Source: Nocardioides exalbidus (GTDB lineage Bacteria > Actinomycetota > Actinomycetes > Propionibacteriales > Nocardioidaceae). From it: 64,000 nt of DNA. Each line of letters starts with the position of its first letter. Positions within the stretch are counted from its first letter, which is position 1. The stretch covers positions 3,534,001 to 3,598,000 of the forward strand of contig NZ_FNRT01000002.1 of the NCBI RefSeq assembly GCF_900105585.1, written 5' to 3'. Made by a program: the position numbers and the translations under genes. The notes under the pieces are model-generated. The model made no database searches. It was not told the origin of the DNA and saw only the letters and a list, made by a program, of their open reading frames with translations. This document shows positions 1 to 9,321 of the stretch, piece by piece.

Positions 1-2
1 GC

Positions 3-29
3 CAGGAGATCCTCGTCTACGGCGACTGA
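3..29 (+). CDS. Possible 3' end of a gene entering from the left
   Basis: The first bases can be read as the last eight codons (QEILVYGD) of a plus-strand gene ending in TGA at 27-29. It would converge with, and overlap by about 13 bases, the glycosyltransferase gene on the other strand. The fragment is too short for any family assignment and could be a chance open frame. Confidence 0.2.
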   Translation, partial: QEILVYGD

Positions 30-1120
30 TCGCCGACCGATCGGATCACCGATTCGGCCCGGACCGCGCATGCTTCCCAGGTGAGCGTCCGGGCCTTGTC
101 ATGTGCGGCTGCGGCGAGCCGGTCCCGGGTGCCGTGGTCGGTGAGGAGCCGGCGTACGGCCCCCACGAGACCGTCGAGGTCGTCGACCAGCACGCCGGTC
201 TCGCCGTCGGTGATCGACTCGGTCACCCCGCCCGCGCTCGCGTAGGCCACGCTCGGGGTGCCCTGCGCCGCCGACTCGGTGACGGCCAGGCACCAGCCCT
301 CCTTCACCGACGGCATTACCATCAGCCACGCCGCGGCGACCAGCTCGTCACGGCGCTGCGCGCTCACGTGGCCGTGGAACGTGACCCGGTCCGCGACGCC
401 GGCCCCTGACGCAGCCGCCACGAGCTCCTCGCGCCACCAGCCGTCACCGACGACGTCGAGGTGGAGGTCGGGCAGCTCGGTGGCCAGTCGTCGCACGACC
501 TCGAAGGCGTGCTCGATCTGCTTGTGCGGGACCAGTCGAGACAGCACGACGAGCCGAGGTGTCGGGGACGTCGCGGCGATCGGGTCGTCGGGCACATGGT
601 CGAGCCCGTTGCGCACGACCGTGATCGTCGCGGGGTCGATGCCGATCCGGGCCAGGTCGCGGGCGGACGCGTCCGACACCGTGAGGAACGGGCGTCGACG
701 GTAGAGCAGCGGGACGACGCGGCTCTCGACGAACCAGCCGACGCGACCTCCCGGGCCCGGGTAGATGATCCGCCACTGCTCGGCGTGCACGTGGTGCACG
801 AGCGCCACCACGCCACGGCGGCGGACGAGCGGAGAGGCGAAGGGGAGCCCGTTGACCACGTCGACGACGACGTCGACGTCGCGGCGGTGGCGCACCAGCC
901 AGGCCAGCCCCCACAGGTAGACCGTCAGTCGACCGCCCACCCGCCGCAGCCGTACGCCGTCGAGGTCCTCGCGCGCCGCCGACCCGGGGTGCCGCGCGCA
1001 GAGCAGCGTCACCTCGTGGCCGCGTCGGGCCAGCTCGCGCCCGACCGACTCGACGAACACCTCCGAGCCCCCGCCGTCGGGGTGGGTGGTGTCCCGCCAG
1101 GACAGGAAAGCGATGCGCAT
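17..1120 (-). CDS. Glycosyltransferase family 4
   Basis: A 367-residue cytoplasmic GT-B fold glycosyltransferase that transfers a sugar from a nucleotide-sugar donor to a lipid-linked or glycan acceptor. The N-terminal acceptor domain starts MRIAFLSWRD and has the glycine-rich loop (DGGGSEVF) typical of GT4 enzymes. The C-terminal donor domain starts near residue 190 (RLVVLSRLVPHKQ) and carries the EX7E motif (EGWCLAVTE) near residue 275, followed by the usual G-P/S-V-A-Y segment. The length is normal for the family. The ATG start directly abuts the stop of the upstream membrane-protein gene, so the two are co-transcribed and probably translationally coupled. The context suggests assembly of a cell-surface polysaccharide or glycolipid; donor and acceptor cannot be read from the sequence. 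Confidence 0.9.
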   Translation of the reverse strand: MRIAFLSWRDTTHPDGGGSEVFVESVGRELARRGHEVTLLCARHPGSAAREDLDGVRLRRVGGRLTVYLWGLAWLVRHRRDVDVVVDVVNGLPFASPLVRRRGVVALVHHVHAEQWRIIYPGPGGRVGWFVESRVVPLLYRRRPFLTVSDASARDLARIGIDPATITVVRNGLDHVPDDPIAATSPTPRLVVLSRLVPHKQIEHAFEVVRRLATELPDLHLDVVGDGWWREELVAAASGAGVADRVTFHGHVSAQRRDELVAAAWLMVMPSVKEGWCLAVTESAAQGTPSVAYASAGGVTESITDGETGVLVDDLDGLVGAVRRLLTDHGTRDRLAAAAHDKARTLTWEACAVRAESVIRSVGDQSP

Positions 1121-3136
1121 CTAGGAGGAGGTGTCCAAGCCCGCGCTCCGGGCGATGCTGCGGCACAACGGGAGTGCCAGCCCCTGCTGGCCGGTGGCCA
1201 CAATGCCGAAGTCTGTGGTCATCGAAGCGCCGGTGAAGGCAGGCACGGGTGTCTCCGGTTGCGCGATGCCGTCGCCGTCCAGGCTGAACGCGCGGACATA
1301 TCCCACGAAACCTCCCGGCTCGGACGACACCTCGCCATAGCCGAACTCCCCCTTCACGCCCACTCCGACGTCGAGGTGCTGGCCAGGAGCCATCTCCACG
1401 TAGGGCCCCGCGTAGGGCTCACCCTTGTCGACGATCACGACTCGTGCGAAGCCGTCGTCGGTGGTCTCGAGACGTATGGAACGATCGGTTCCGACGTCGA
1501 CCAGATTGACGGTGCCTTCGCTGAACTTAGGCGAGAACGACACATCGATGACGAGAGCTCGGTGTTCGACCGGTCTCCACTCGCGATCGAAGTCGCCGGA
1601 GTTCACGTAGAGCGACTCGCAGTCCCCGACGATGAGGAGCGAGTCCGTGGCGCCGTTGTCTGGGAGGTTCGATGCGTAGATGACGGCAGGTCGTTCGGCT
1701 GCAGGTGTCAATCGTCTCTGCAGCTCCAAGTAGGAGTTGAGAGAGGAGCCGCCCGCAGTCATCGCAGCCGTCGCGTAGCCCGTCAGCATGTTGGCGGCAA
1801 TCGCAAACGCGGCCAGGGCCACACCCATGGCAAGGACGCCGCGGCGGAGCACCTTCGAGCGCCGGTCCAGCCAGCCCACGGTTGTGGGAACTCCGATAGC
1901 AGCACCCAGCACAAGCGCAGGGACGAACTCGCACGTGTACCGGTATGCGAGGTAGCCGTAGGCCATGACTCCGGCGGTGACGAGTATCGAAGCCGCGAAC
2001 GGGATCCGCAGCTTCCTCACTTCCCGTGGTTGCGGGCGGACCAACGTCACGGTAGCGACGCATGTCGCCAGGAAGTGCAAGGGCATGAAGGCCGTGATGC
2101 TGCCCGTGCGATAGCTCTGGTCGATGAACGCGCCGCCGTACGCTCGGGCAGGATCGGCCGGAAGCGTGATCCACGGGAAGTACTCGACGAATCGGATTCC
2201 GTCCGGACGGAAATAGTTCACGAGCGAGGTGAGGAAGAACTGCGGTCCGGTGATGCTGCCGCCGTTGACTGCCAGTGCCTCCCGGCGCTGAGGGCTGAAA
2301 CGGGTCCACACCTGGTCCTCGAGGGGGAACAAGAAGGGGTGTCGGAACTTCATCCAATTGACGAGTGCGCCGATGGACAGCGCGGCGGCCGCGAAGCCGA
2401 CAAGCATCAGCCCCTCGCGTCGACGGTCCGCGCCCGACCGGCCGAGGTAGAGCCACAGCCCAGCCATCGCAGCGCCCAGGCACATGGCCCATCCGCCTGT
2501 GGCTCGCGTCAGAACAGTGCACACAGTGAAGGCGACGAACCACGATGTCGAACGTATCGACTGCTGCTGCAAGAGGCGCACCAGCCAGTAGAGAGAACCC
2601 GTGATCAGCGCCACGGACCAGGCGTAGACCTCGTGGTAGACCCACGGTAAGGACGCGTTGAAGGTGAGCGAGGTCCCGCCGAGCGTCGCAGCGATGAGAA
2701 CGCTCATGGCTGCAGCTTCGATGCGGGTGACCCGGACGCCTTCTCGGACGACATCGCGGACGAGCCAGATCAGCTTGGTCGCCATCAGCGCATAGACCGC
2801 GAAAGCGAGCGCCATGGACACCAATGTCAGCCGGCCGTCGAACTCATCGGTCGTCAACATGACTGGGATCCGGAGCAGAGCAGGGAACGGACCGAAGTAC
2901 ATGTACTCCTGGCCGCGTTCGACGAAACCCTCGATTCCCAAGCTTCCGCGCGGCACGGACAACTTGCCGTCCAGCAGCGAACGCGCCTGGATGTCGAAGA
3001 AGTTGGACGCGTATCCCAAGGAGTGCGCAGTGCGGGTGAGGTTGCCGGAAAAATCGAGCAACACGGACACTAGAGCCCACGCCCCCGCTCCCACGCCGGT
3101 CGCTGTGGCGATCCGACGGGGTTGAAGAAGATGCAT
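1121..3136 (-). CDS. Polytopic membrane protein, probable GT-C type glycosyltransferase
   Basis: A 671-residue protein with about ten hydrophobic segments in its first 430 residues and a hydrophilic, probably extracytoplasmic, C-terminal domain of about 240 residues. This layout fits GT-C enzymes that use polyprenyl-phosphate sugars outside the membrane, but no exact family signature was recognised. An acidic residue in the first long loop (SNFFDIQ, near residue 47) is where GT-C enzymes place a catalytic Asp. The ATG at 3136 is preferred over longer starts because it overlaps the stop of the upstream gene by one base (TGATG), a coupling arrangement. It sits between two glycosyltransferase genes on the same strand, so a role in the same glycan is likely. 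A flippase or polymerase role cannot be excluded. Confidence 0.75.
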   Translation of the reverse strand: MHLLQPRRIATATGVGAGAWALVSVLLDFSGNLTRTAHSLGYASNFFDIQARSLLDGKLSVPRGSLGIEGFVERGQEYMYFGPFPALLRIPVMLTTDEFDGRLTLVSMALAFAVYALMATKLIWLVRDVVREGVRVTRIEAAAMSVLIAATLGGTSLTFNASLPWVYHEVYAWSVALITGSLYWLVRLLQQQSIRSTSWFVAFTVCTVLTRATGGWAMCLGAAMAGLWLYLGRSGADRRREGLMLVGFAAAALSIGALVNWMKFRHPFLFPLEDQVWTRFSPQRREALAVNGGSITGPQFFLTSLVNYFRPDGIRFVEYFPWITLPADPARAYGGAFIDQSYRTGSITAFMPLHFLATCVATVTLVRPQPREVRKLRIPFAASILVTAGVMAYGYLAYRYTCEFVPALVLGAAIGVPTTVGWLDRRSKVLRRGVLAMGVALAAFAIAANMLTGYATAAMTAGGSSLNSYLELQRRLTPAAERPAVIYASNLPDNGATDSLLIVGDCESLYVNSGDFDREWRPVEHRALVIDVSFSPKFSEGTVNLVDVGTDRSIRLETTDDGFARVVIVDKGEPYAGPYVEMAPGQHLDVGVGVKGEFGYGEVSSEPGGFVGYVRAFSLDGDGIAQPETPVPAFTGASMTTDFGIVATGQQGLALPLCRSIARSAGLDTSS

Positions 3137-4607
3137 CAGGCGCGTTCCAGTCGATACAGGAACTGGTAGCCGAAGAGTCGCGGCCAAGCCCTCACCATCG
3201 CCCGGTCCACGCGGGTGACGCCGCGCACCAGATGCTTGCGAGTCGGCGCAGGCTGAGGACCGTCGACGACGGACTCGAACGGCGTGCCGACGACACGGTG
3301 CTCGAGGACCCGTAGATCGCAGTCGGCGAAGAGCCGCTCGATGGTGGTGCGGGTGAAGAACCGGACGTGGCCGCGGTCGAGCGGTCCGCGCTGGTCGTAG
3401 TCGAACTTGCCGATGGCGATGCGGCCGCGGGGGTACCAGTGACCGAAGTTCGGGACCGAGACGAGGATCTCGCCGCCGGGCACCAGCTTGGAGACCAGGT
3501 CCTCGAGGAGCTGCTGCGGCTCTACGACGTGCTCGAGGATGTCGCCAGCAACGACCACGTCGTAGTCTGCGCCGATGGTGGGGGAAGGGGCTGGTTGAGG
3601 TCTGCCTCGATGAACGAGTCGACGCGGTCCGCGACGCCGTCGTGCTTGAGCCGGTCGAGGCCGGTCACGTGGTGGCCGGCACGACGCGCGAGGTCGGCGA
3701 AGCGGCCGTCGAAGCACCCGGCGTCAAGGACGCGGGAGGGCTCGCGCGACTGCAGCCACTCGATCAGCACCCCGTGCGATCCCGTGGCCTTGAGCGCGTA
3801 GAGATCGGTCTCGGTGGAGGCCACGCCACCGCCGAAGCCGCGCTCACTCGCCCAGTGCCGCACGACATCTGCCGTCACGTCGCGGGCGTACTTCATGCCG
3901 TTGACGTAGCAGATCTCGTCACCGTAGTAGGTGGGGATCGGCACCTCGGCGATGCGCTTCCCGGCGCGGATCAGGCCAAGGATGATCTCGGTGTCGAAGT
4001 CGAAGTCGTCCGAGTACGACGCGAGGTCGAGGTCGGTGAGGGCGTCGGTGCGGTAGGCGCGATAGCCCGAGTGCCACTCGGAGAGGTGCTGACCGGTGAG
4101 GGCGTTCTGGAGACCGGTGAGGATCTTGTTGCCGGCGTACTTGTAGGCCGGCATGCCCCCGGCCATCGCCCCGCCCTTCTCGAGCATGCGCGAGCCGAAC
4201 ACCGCGTCGGCCTCACCCCGGACCAACGGGGTGACCAGGTCCTCGACGCACTCGGGTGCGTACTGCCCGTCGCCGTGCAGGAGGACGACCACGTCGAGGC
4301 CGTGCTCGACGGCCCATCGGTAGCCGGCCTTCTGGTTGCCTCCGTAGCCGAGGTTGCGCGCGTGCTTGACGACGGTGATCGGGAACGACGCGGTGTCACG
4401 GAACCGCAGCCCGATCTCGTAGGTGTCGTCCTGGCTCGCGTCGTCGCAGACCATCACGTGGTCGACCGAGCGGGCGAAGGACTCCGGGAGCCGGGACAGC
4501 GTGCGCTCCAGCGTCGAGGCCGCGTTGTAGGCGACGACCAGGACACCGACCCGCGGCCCACGGTCGTGAGCCGGTTGAGCGTCGCTGAGCACCTCGGCTG
4601 CTGACAT
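3136..4607 (-). pseudogene. Bifunctional GT2 glycosyltransferase / class I methyltransferase, frameshifted
   Basis: Residues about 1-240 form a GT2 domain like polyprenol-phosphate mannosyltransferases (VLVVAYNAAS near the start, CDDAS, and HGDGQY as the metal-binding motif). A SAM methyltransferase domain follows (VLDAGCFDGRFADLA as motif I). The frame then breaks: codons up to ...LNQPLP are in one frame, and the rest of the methyltransferase (DYDVVVAGDILEHV and the C-terminus) is in the -1 frame. The break lies at a run of five C (five G on the plus strand, 3580-3584). Adding one C restores an uninterrupted 490-residue protein, so a sequencing undercall is at least as likely as a true mutation. 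The ATG at 4607 has a strong GGAGGAG ribosome site. It heads the coupled genes running down to 17. Confidence 0.85.
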
Positions 4608-4752
4608 CGATCTCTCCTCCAGAGCACCGGGAACCACCCCGCACGTGACGGACGCCTCATGAACCGGCCGAGTGTAACCCGCCAGTAGCATCCGCGGGCG
4701 CAGTTCGCCGGGGAGTTGACGAGCGCCCCGGCAGGATGTCGCGGAGTGGCTC

Positions 4753-5637
4753 GTGAGGGTCACTCCAGATGGCATGATGCCCGCCATGGAGACCGCCCTG
4801 CAGCTCGTCAACATGACGCGCCTGACCGCCGACCTGCCCCGTGCCACGGGGGCCTACGGCGGTGCCCAGCCCTTCCCGCACATCGTCCTCGACGACGTGC
4901 TGCACCAGCCGGCGTTCGCGTCGGCGGTGGCCGGCTTCCCCGGGATCGACGACGCGTTCTGGAAGGCCTACGCGCACGTCAACGAGACCAAGTACTCCAA
5001 CACTCAGCCCGACACGTGGGCCGACTCGCTCCAGGCCGTGGCCCAGGAGTTCTGCTCCCCGGAGTTCGTCGCCTACCTCGAGGAGCTGACCGGGATCTCG
5101 AACCTGATCCCCGACTACACGATGGACGGGGGCGGCCTGCACATGACCAAGCGGGGCGGCCACCTCAACATCCACGCGGACTTCTCCACGCACCACACCC
5201 ACGAGAACTGGGCGCGGCGGATCAACATCCTGCTCTACCTCAACGAGGAGTGGCACGACGACTGGGGCGGCAAGCTCGAGCTGTGGGACCCGCAGATGAC
5301 GGCGTGCCAAGGCACGGTCACGCCGGCGGGCAACCGGATGCTGGTCTTCACCACCTCCGGCGACTCGTTCCACGGCCACCCGGACGGGCTCACCTGCCCT
5401 CCCGACATGGCGCGTCGCTCGCTGGCGATGTACTACTTCACCGAGGAGGAGTCCACGGTTCGCAAGGCCACCAACTACCAGGCTCGCCCAGAGGAGACCC
5501 GGACCCGGAAGGCTGCGATCGCCGCTGACCGGACTGTCCTCGACGTCTACGACCGGGTCAAGCGCCGGCTGGGCATCTCCGATGACGCCGCTCACCGGGT
5601 GCTCGCAACACTCTCGAAACTCAGCCGGAGGAAGTAG
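4753..5637 (+). CDS. 2-oxoglutarate/Fe(II)-dependent oxygenase, prolyl 4-hydroxylase-like
   Basis: A 294-residue soluble oxygenase of the prolyl-4-hydroxylase fold. The iron ligands are visible as the HxD pair in HLNIHADF (about residue 135) and a distal His in SFHGHPDG (about residue 213), followed by the Arg that binds 2-oxoglutarate (ARRSLAMYY). Family members hydroxylate amino acids, peptides or small molecules; the substrate here is unknown. It is divergent from the glycosyltransferase genes and converges exactly with the next acyltransferase gene (stop codons adjacent, TAGCTA). The start is uncertain: GTG at 4753 has a GGAG six to seven bases upstream, while ATG codons at 4774, 4777 and 4786 are also possible. 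The position suggests modification of a surface glycan or glycoprotein, which is inference. Confidence 0.85.
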   Translation: MRVTPDGMMPAMETALQLVNMTRLTADLPRATGAYGGAQPFPHIVLDDVLHQPAFASAVAGFPGIDDAFWKAYAHVNETKYSNTQPDTWADSLQAVAQEFCSPEFVAYLEELTGISNLIPDYTMDGGGLHMTKRGGHLNIHADFSTHHTHENWARRINILLYLNEEWHDDWGGKLELWDPQMTACQGTVTPAGNRMLVFTTSGDSFHGHPDGLTCPPDMARRSLAMYYFTEEESTVRKATNYQARPEETRTRKAAIAADRTVLDVYDRVKRRLGISDDAAHRVLATLSKLSRRK

Positions 5638-6771
5638 CTACTCCGAGCCGCGGCGAAGCCAGTGGGTCAGTGGTTGCTCGAGTCTACGCCGCGTGAGCTC
5701 GGCCGCTGCCACCGTCAGGCCGACTGCGACGACAGTTCTGGCCGGCCACGCCCAGTCCGGTGTCTGAACGGCCACTGCCCAGAACACCGGGTAGTGCCAC
5801 ACGTACAGGCCGAGCGAGATGGCACCCACCACTCGGAGTGGTCGTGCGCGAAGCAGGCCTCCGACGAGTGGCAGGTCTTCGTTGGTCGTGACACTGAGGA
5901 GTACCACCACGACCAGCACGTCCACGACTAGGCCACCCCATCCGGCGTAGGTCCGCACGTCCGACGCCCACACGGCGACAGGAACCATTGCGATGAGTGC
6001 CACTGTGCCCGGCCATCTGAAGCGGGATGCGTGCGGTCTGGCCCAGACCCACAGCGCGCCAGCGGCAGCACCCCACAGGAAACTGTCCATCCGGGTGGTG
6101 GTCATCAGCAGCGCCTGGTAAGGGCTCTGGGCGTCGAACTCGTGTGCTCGCCAGATCCCAGCGAGCGTCCCACCTGCGGCAAGACCTGTGGCGAGTAGGA
6201 CTCGATGACGGTGTGCGATCCACACGACGAGACCCAGCACGATCAGCAGCTGCATGTCCACCGAGAGGTACCAGAGGTGGCCCAGGTCGGACCGCGCGAT
6301 CATGGGGTCACTGATGAGGAACCAGTTCCACGAGGACGTGGCGATGCGAAGCACGGAGGTTCCGGTGTCGTAGTCCTGATAGTCATCAGGCACGACCACG
6401 AGGCTCCACACGAGCACAGCGGCGAGGAGTGCGAACACCTGTGTGTGGATCCGTACCCAACGGTGGGCGATACGCCGTGGGACAGCCCTCCGCCGGCCAG
6501 CGCTGAGATCATCCAGGGATGCGCGGGTCGCCATGAAGGCGGTGATGGCGAAGAAGACGCTGACGGCGACGTTTCCGCTGGTGAACGGGGCGAAGAGAAG
6601 GCGATGGTCGTCGAGATGATCTGTGGGCCAGAGCAGCCAGCCGTGCGACAGCGCCACCAGCAGGATGGCTACGCCACGCAGTCCGTCGACCGCCGGGATG
6701 TGGGCGGCTGGATACCCTCCCGACGGTGCGTCGACCCCAGGATCGCCGCCATGTGTCGTCGCGCGTGCCAT
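5638..6771 (-). CDS. Acyltransferase 3 (OafA/YrhL-like) membrane protein
   Basis: A 377-residue integral membrane acyltransferase with about ten transmembrane segments. Such proteins move acyl groups, usually acetyl, onto sugars of surface polysaccharides or secondary metabolites. The hallmark N-terminal motif is present (VDGLRGVAILLVALSH), giving the conserved Arg and the proposed catalytic His in the first membrane segment, followed by the SGNVAVSVFFAITAF segment and an RW-VRI stretch. Length matches the stand-alone domain without an SGNH extension. It is divergent from another acyltransferase and convergent with the oxygenase gene. Its place next to glycosyltransferase genes suggests O-acylation of the same glycan. 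Confidence 0.9.
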   Translation of the reverse strand: MARATTHGGDPGVDAPSGGYPAAHIPAVDGLRGVAILLVALSHGWLLWPTDHLDDHRLLFAPFTSGNVAVSVFFAITAFMATRASLDDLSAGRRRAVPRRIAHRWVRIHTQVFALLAAVLVWSLVVVPDDYQDYDTGTSVLRIATSSWNWFLISDPMIARSDLGHLWYLSVDMQLLIVLGLVVWIAHRHRVLLATGLAAGGTLAGIWRAHEFDAQSPYQALLMTTTRMDSFLWGAAAGALWVWARPHASRFRWPGTVALIAMVPVAVWASDVRTYAGWGGLVVDVLVVVVLLSVTTNEDLPLVGGLLRARPLRVVGAISLGLYVWHYPVFWAVAVQTPDWAWPARTVVAVGLTVAAAELTRRRLEQPLTHWLRRGSE

Positions 6772-6923
6772 GGCGGCACTGTAATGAGGGCCGTTGCACA
6801 GTCACAGTGCCAGGCCTATTTCATGCAGCACCCCGAGGACCGGACCGCATCTTGCTAGGGTGCCGCGAGGCGAGGCGGCTTGGTAGGTCTCGACCGATCG
6901 CCGTCAGGGGGATGGTTCCAAGG

Positions 6924-8090
6924 ATGGGTGCTCGACCCGCAGATCAGACGACGGGCAGCCGGGTCGCTGCACTCGACGGGCTTCGTGGTCTCGTCATCAT
7001 CACTGTCGTCCTCAACCACGCTGTTGGAAAGCTCTGGCCGCGCGGCCCCGTCTATGACGTCCCAGTCCTGGAGGGCTTGCTCACGGGCGGCGCGGTCACG
7101 GTGTTCTTTGTCGTGGGCGCCTTCATCGTCACCCGCAACCTGGTGAGGGAGTACGACGACGACCGCCTCGACCCGGTCCGCTTCTACGTGCGGCGGTTGA
7201 TACGCCTCGGCGTGCAGATTGTCCCCCTGTGTGGCGTGCTGGTGGCGCTCGACCTCTTTGACGACTCGTACCGTGGCACGACGCGCAACCTTGTCGAGAA
7301 CGTCACCCACCTGATGACCTACACGTTCAACCTGTGGGGGAGCGACGACCTTCTCGGCACGCGGCCGGAGGTCGGTCACCTCTGGTACCTCAGCGTTCAG
7401 CAGCAGGCTTACCTCGTACTCCCCCTCGTTCTGCTCCTGTTCCTTCGCTGGCGACCGGCCCTTATCGGATCTCTCATCATTCTTGCCCTCGCCTGCTTCG
7501 CCTGGCGCCAGGTAGTCATCGAGCGTGAGGGGTGGATCGTCGCGTCGACCCTCACTTCCACGCGTGTGGATGCAGTCGTCTGGGGCGTGTCGGCGGCGTT
7601 GCTCCTGCCGTACACCGCGCGTTGGGGGCGGTGGCCGGGTGTTGTCGCGTGGTGCGCCGCCGCCCTTGTCGGTCTTAAGCTGGTGCTGTCCGAACTGCCT
7701 GAGCTTGCATTCTTGGGAGTGTGGTCCGTCGCGTTCATGGTCGTGGCGGCGGCACTCGTACTAGCCATCTGGAATCTTGACCGACCCACTCGAGTATCGA
7801 GGTTCCTGTCCTACGGCTCTTTGCGCGTTCTCGGCAAGTCGTCCCTGACGATCTATGTATGGCACCTCCCGGTCTTCGTCGTGCTGGCACGCCACACCGC
7901 AGGCTGGGCATGGCCTATCCGCACCATCACCGGACTGGCGATCTTGGTGGCGATCGTGATCGTTCTTGAGCGACTGGTGGAAGAACCCACCCGCAGGTTC
8001 CTCGCGTCGTCTCAGTCCTTGCGCATGCCGGCACGATCGTCGAACGAGCACGTGCCGGGGCACGTACCCGGTGCGGTGACTCCGTCATGA
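6924..8090 (+). CDS. Acyltransferase 3 family membrane protein
   Basis: A 388-residue multi-pass membrane acyltransferase related to its divergent neighbour. The N-terminus has ALDGLRGLVIITVVLNHA with the conserved Arg and His, then GGAVTVFFVVGAFIVTR, a typical second helix of the family, and RFYVRRLIRL. The start is not certain: ATG 6924 is chosen because the purine-rich AGGGGG at 6906-6911 sits upstream of it, whereas ATG 6912 would abut that motif. The gene overlaps the next one by four bases (ATGA), so the two are co-translated. Probable role: acylation of a surface saccharide; substrate unknown. Confidence 0.85.
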   Translation: MGARPADQTTGSRVAALDGLRGLVIITVVLNHAVGKLWPRGPVYDVPVLEGLLTGGAVTVFFVVGAFIVTRNLVREYDDDRLDPVRFYVRRLIRLGVQIVPLCGVLVALDLFDDSYRGTTRNLVENVTHLMTYTFNLWGSDDLLGTRPEVGHLWYLSVQQQAYLVLPLVLLLFLRWRPALIGSLIILALACFAWRQVVIEREGWIVASTLTSTRVDAVVWGVSAALLLPYTARWGRWPGVVAWCAAALVGLKLVLSELPELAFLGVWSVAFMVVAAALVLAIWNLDRPTRVSRFLSYGSLRVLGKSSLTIYVWHLPVFVVLARHTAGWAWPIRTITGLAILVAIVIVLERLVEEPTRRFLASSQSLRMPARSSNEHVPGHVPGAVTPS

Positions 8091-9253
8091 CACCCATGAA
8101 TCGCCAGGGCAACCGGCTCAGTGAGGTCGGCGGTTCACCGTTGGTGATGATGCTCTTCGGCGTCGGCACGGGACTCGTCGTCCTGGCGCAGGTCTGGCGT
8201 CTGTGGGACCTCCGAGCTCTCTGGTGGCTCGAGCCGATCAACATCCTCTTCACCAGCGGGAGAGTCGGCGCGACCGTGCTCGCGGTGTGTGCCGGGTACA
8301 CGTGTGCGGTTCGACTCCTGGATGTACGTGGGCAGGGCGTGTATGCGGTGGCGCGCGCGGTGCTCGGTCCAGTCATCGTGGCCAGTCTGCTCGTTACGGT
8401 GGTAACAGGCGCGGTACTGATCCTCGGTGCCACGGACAGCGGAACCCGTCCCGGCGCAGTTGCGGAGCCCGTCCTGCTCCGCCCGATCGTGGGTTCGTAC
8501 TGGAATCTGTGGATCGTGGACAACCCGGTCGCAGCACCGGACAGCCTTGCCGGCTTGTGGATCATCAGTGCACTCGTGCAGATGTGGCTCGGAGGCTGCG
8601 TCGTGCTCGCGCTGCTCGCACGATGGCATCGAGCTCGCCTCGTGCTTCTTGGCGTATTGGTGATCGGGAGCGCCACGTGGCGCGCGTTGCGCACCATCGA
8701 CGGGGACTGGTTCGAGGCTTCGCTTCACACCTGGGGGCTCGTTGACGCTTTCGCGCTCGGCATCTTGGCCGCACTCGTCGCACCACATCTGAGGTCGAGG
8801 GGTGAGGTGTGGGCTGGCTCGGTGTACTCCGCTGCCCTGCTGTCCGCCGGGGGCTCGATCATCGCCGGCAACTTCTTCACCAATGACGCCAGAGTGGCGC
8901 TGCTCGCTCCGACAACGGGACTTCTCGCAGCCATTGCGTGCATGGCTGCGCGCTGCACGCCAGATCGCTCGTTGCTTGCCGTTCACGTTGCCAGTCATCC
9001 GCGCGTCGTCGCAGCTGCGTCGAGCTGGCCCGGAGTACTCGTGTGGGCTCAGGCAGTCGTCGTCGAGATTCAGGTCCGGACCAACGATGTCGAACCCTGG
9101 CTCAGAGTTGTCGTCGCCGCGACGGTCCTCGCCGGAGTGGCGACGATGACTCGCGCGCTCGTCGTAGATCGCCTTGCCGTACTGGCCAGTAGGCGTGGAG
9201 CTGGAGGGCCCCACGAGGTGCTCCTGAAGGACTCATCGAAGCCTGTCGTCTAG
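8087..9253 (+). CDS. Degenerate acyltransferase-3-like membrane protein
   Basis: A 388-residue protein with about ten hydrophobic helices and the general size and topology of the preceding acyltransferase, to which it is coupled by an ATGA overlap. The segment TSGRVGATVLAVCAGYTCAVRLL resembles the second family helix. However, the region where DGLRG and the catalytic His should occur reads VGTGLVVLAQVWRLWDLRALWW, without either residue. It is therefore probably a catalytically inactive relative that partners the upstream enzyme, or a diverged membrane protein with another job. Family membership is inferred from topology and position and is less certain than for its neighbours. Confidence 0.65.
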   Translation: MTPMNRQGNRLSEVGGSPLVMMLFGVGTGLVVLAQVWRLWDLRALWWLEPINILFTSGRVGATVLAVCAGYTCAVRLLDVRGQGVYAVARAVLGPVIVASLLVTVVTGAVLILGATDSGTRPGAVAEPVLLRPIVGSYWNLWIVDNPVAAPDSLAGLWIISALVQMWLGGCVVLALLARWHRARLVLLGVLVIGSATWRALRTIDGDWFEASLHTWGLVDAFALGILAALVAPHLRSRGEVWAGSVYSAALLSAGGSIIAGNFFTNDARVALLAPTTGLLAAIACMAARCTPDRSLLAVHVASHPRVVAAASSWPGVLVWAQAVVVEIQVRTNDVEPWLRVVVAATVLAGVATMTRALVVDRLAVLASRRGAGGPHEVLLKDSSKPVV

Positions 9254-9321
9254 ATGGGCTACCGACGAGTCACTTTGCTGCTACAGTCACTCCGATTTCA
9301 GGCCAGTGGGAGGTACGTCAC

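Noticed and set aside
461..2650. Very long open frames opposite real genes, for example plus-strand frames at 461-2650, 14613-17450 and 37375-42141
   Set aside because: They lie antisense or out of frame to genes with clear protein families, have low-complexity Arg/Gly/Pro-rich products and arise from the lack of stop codons in GC-rich DNA.
3580..3590. Programmed -1 ribosomal frameshift to join the GT2 and methyltransferase halves
   Set aside because: There is no X-XXY-YYZ slippery heptamer and no clear downstream pseudoknot, and the same one-base defect occurs in an unrelated gene, which fits a sequencing error better.
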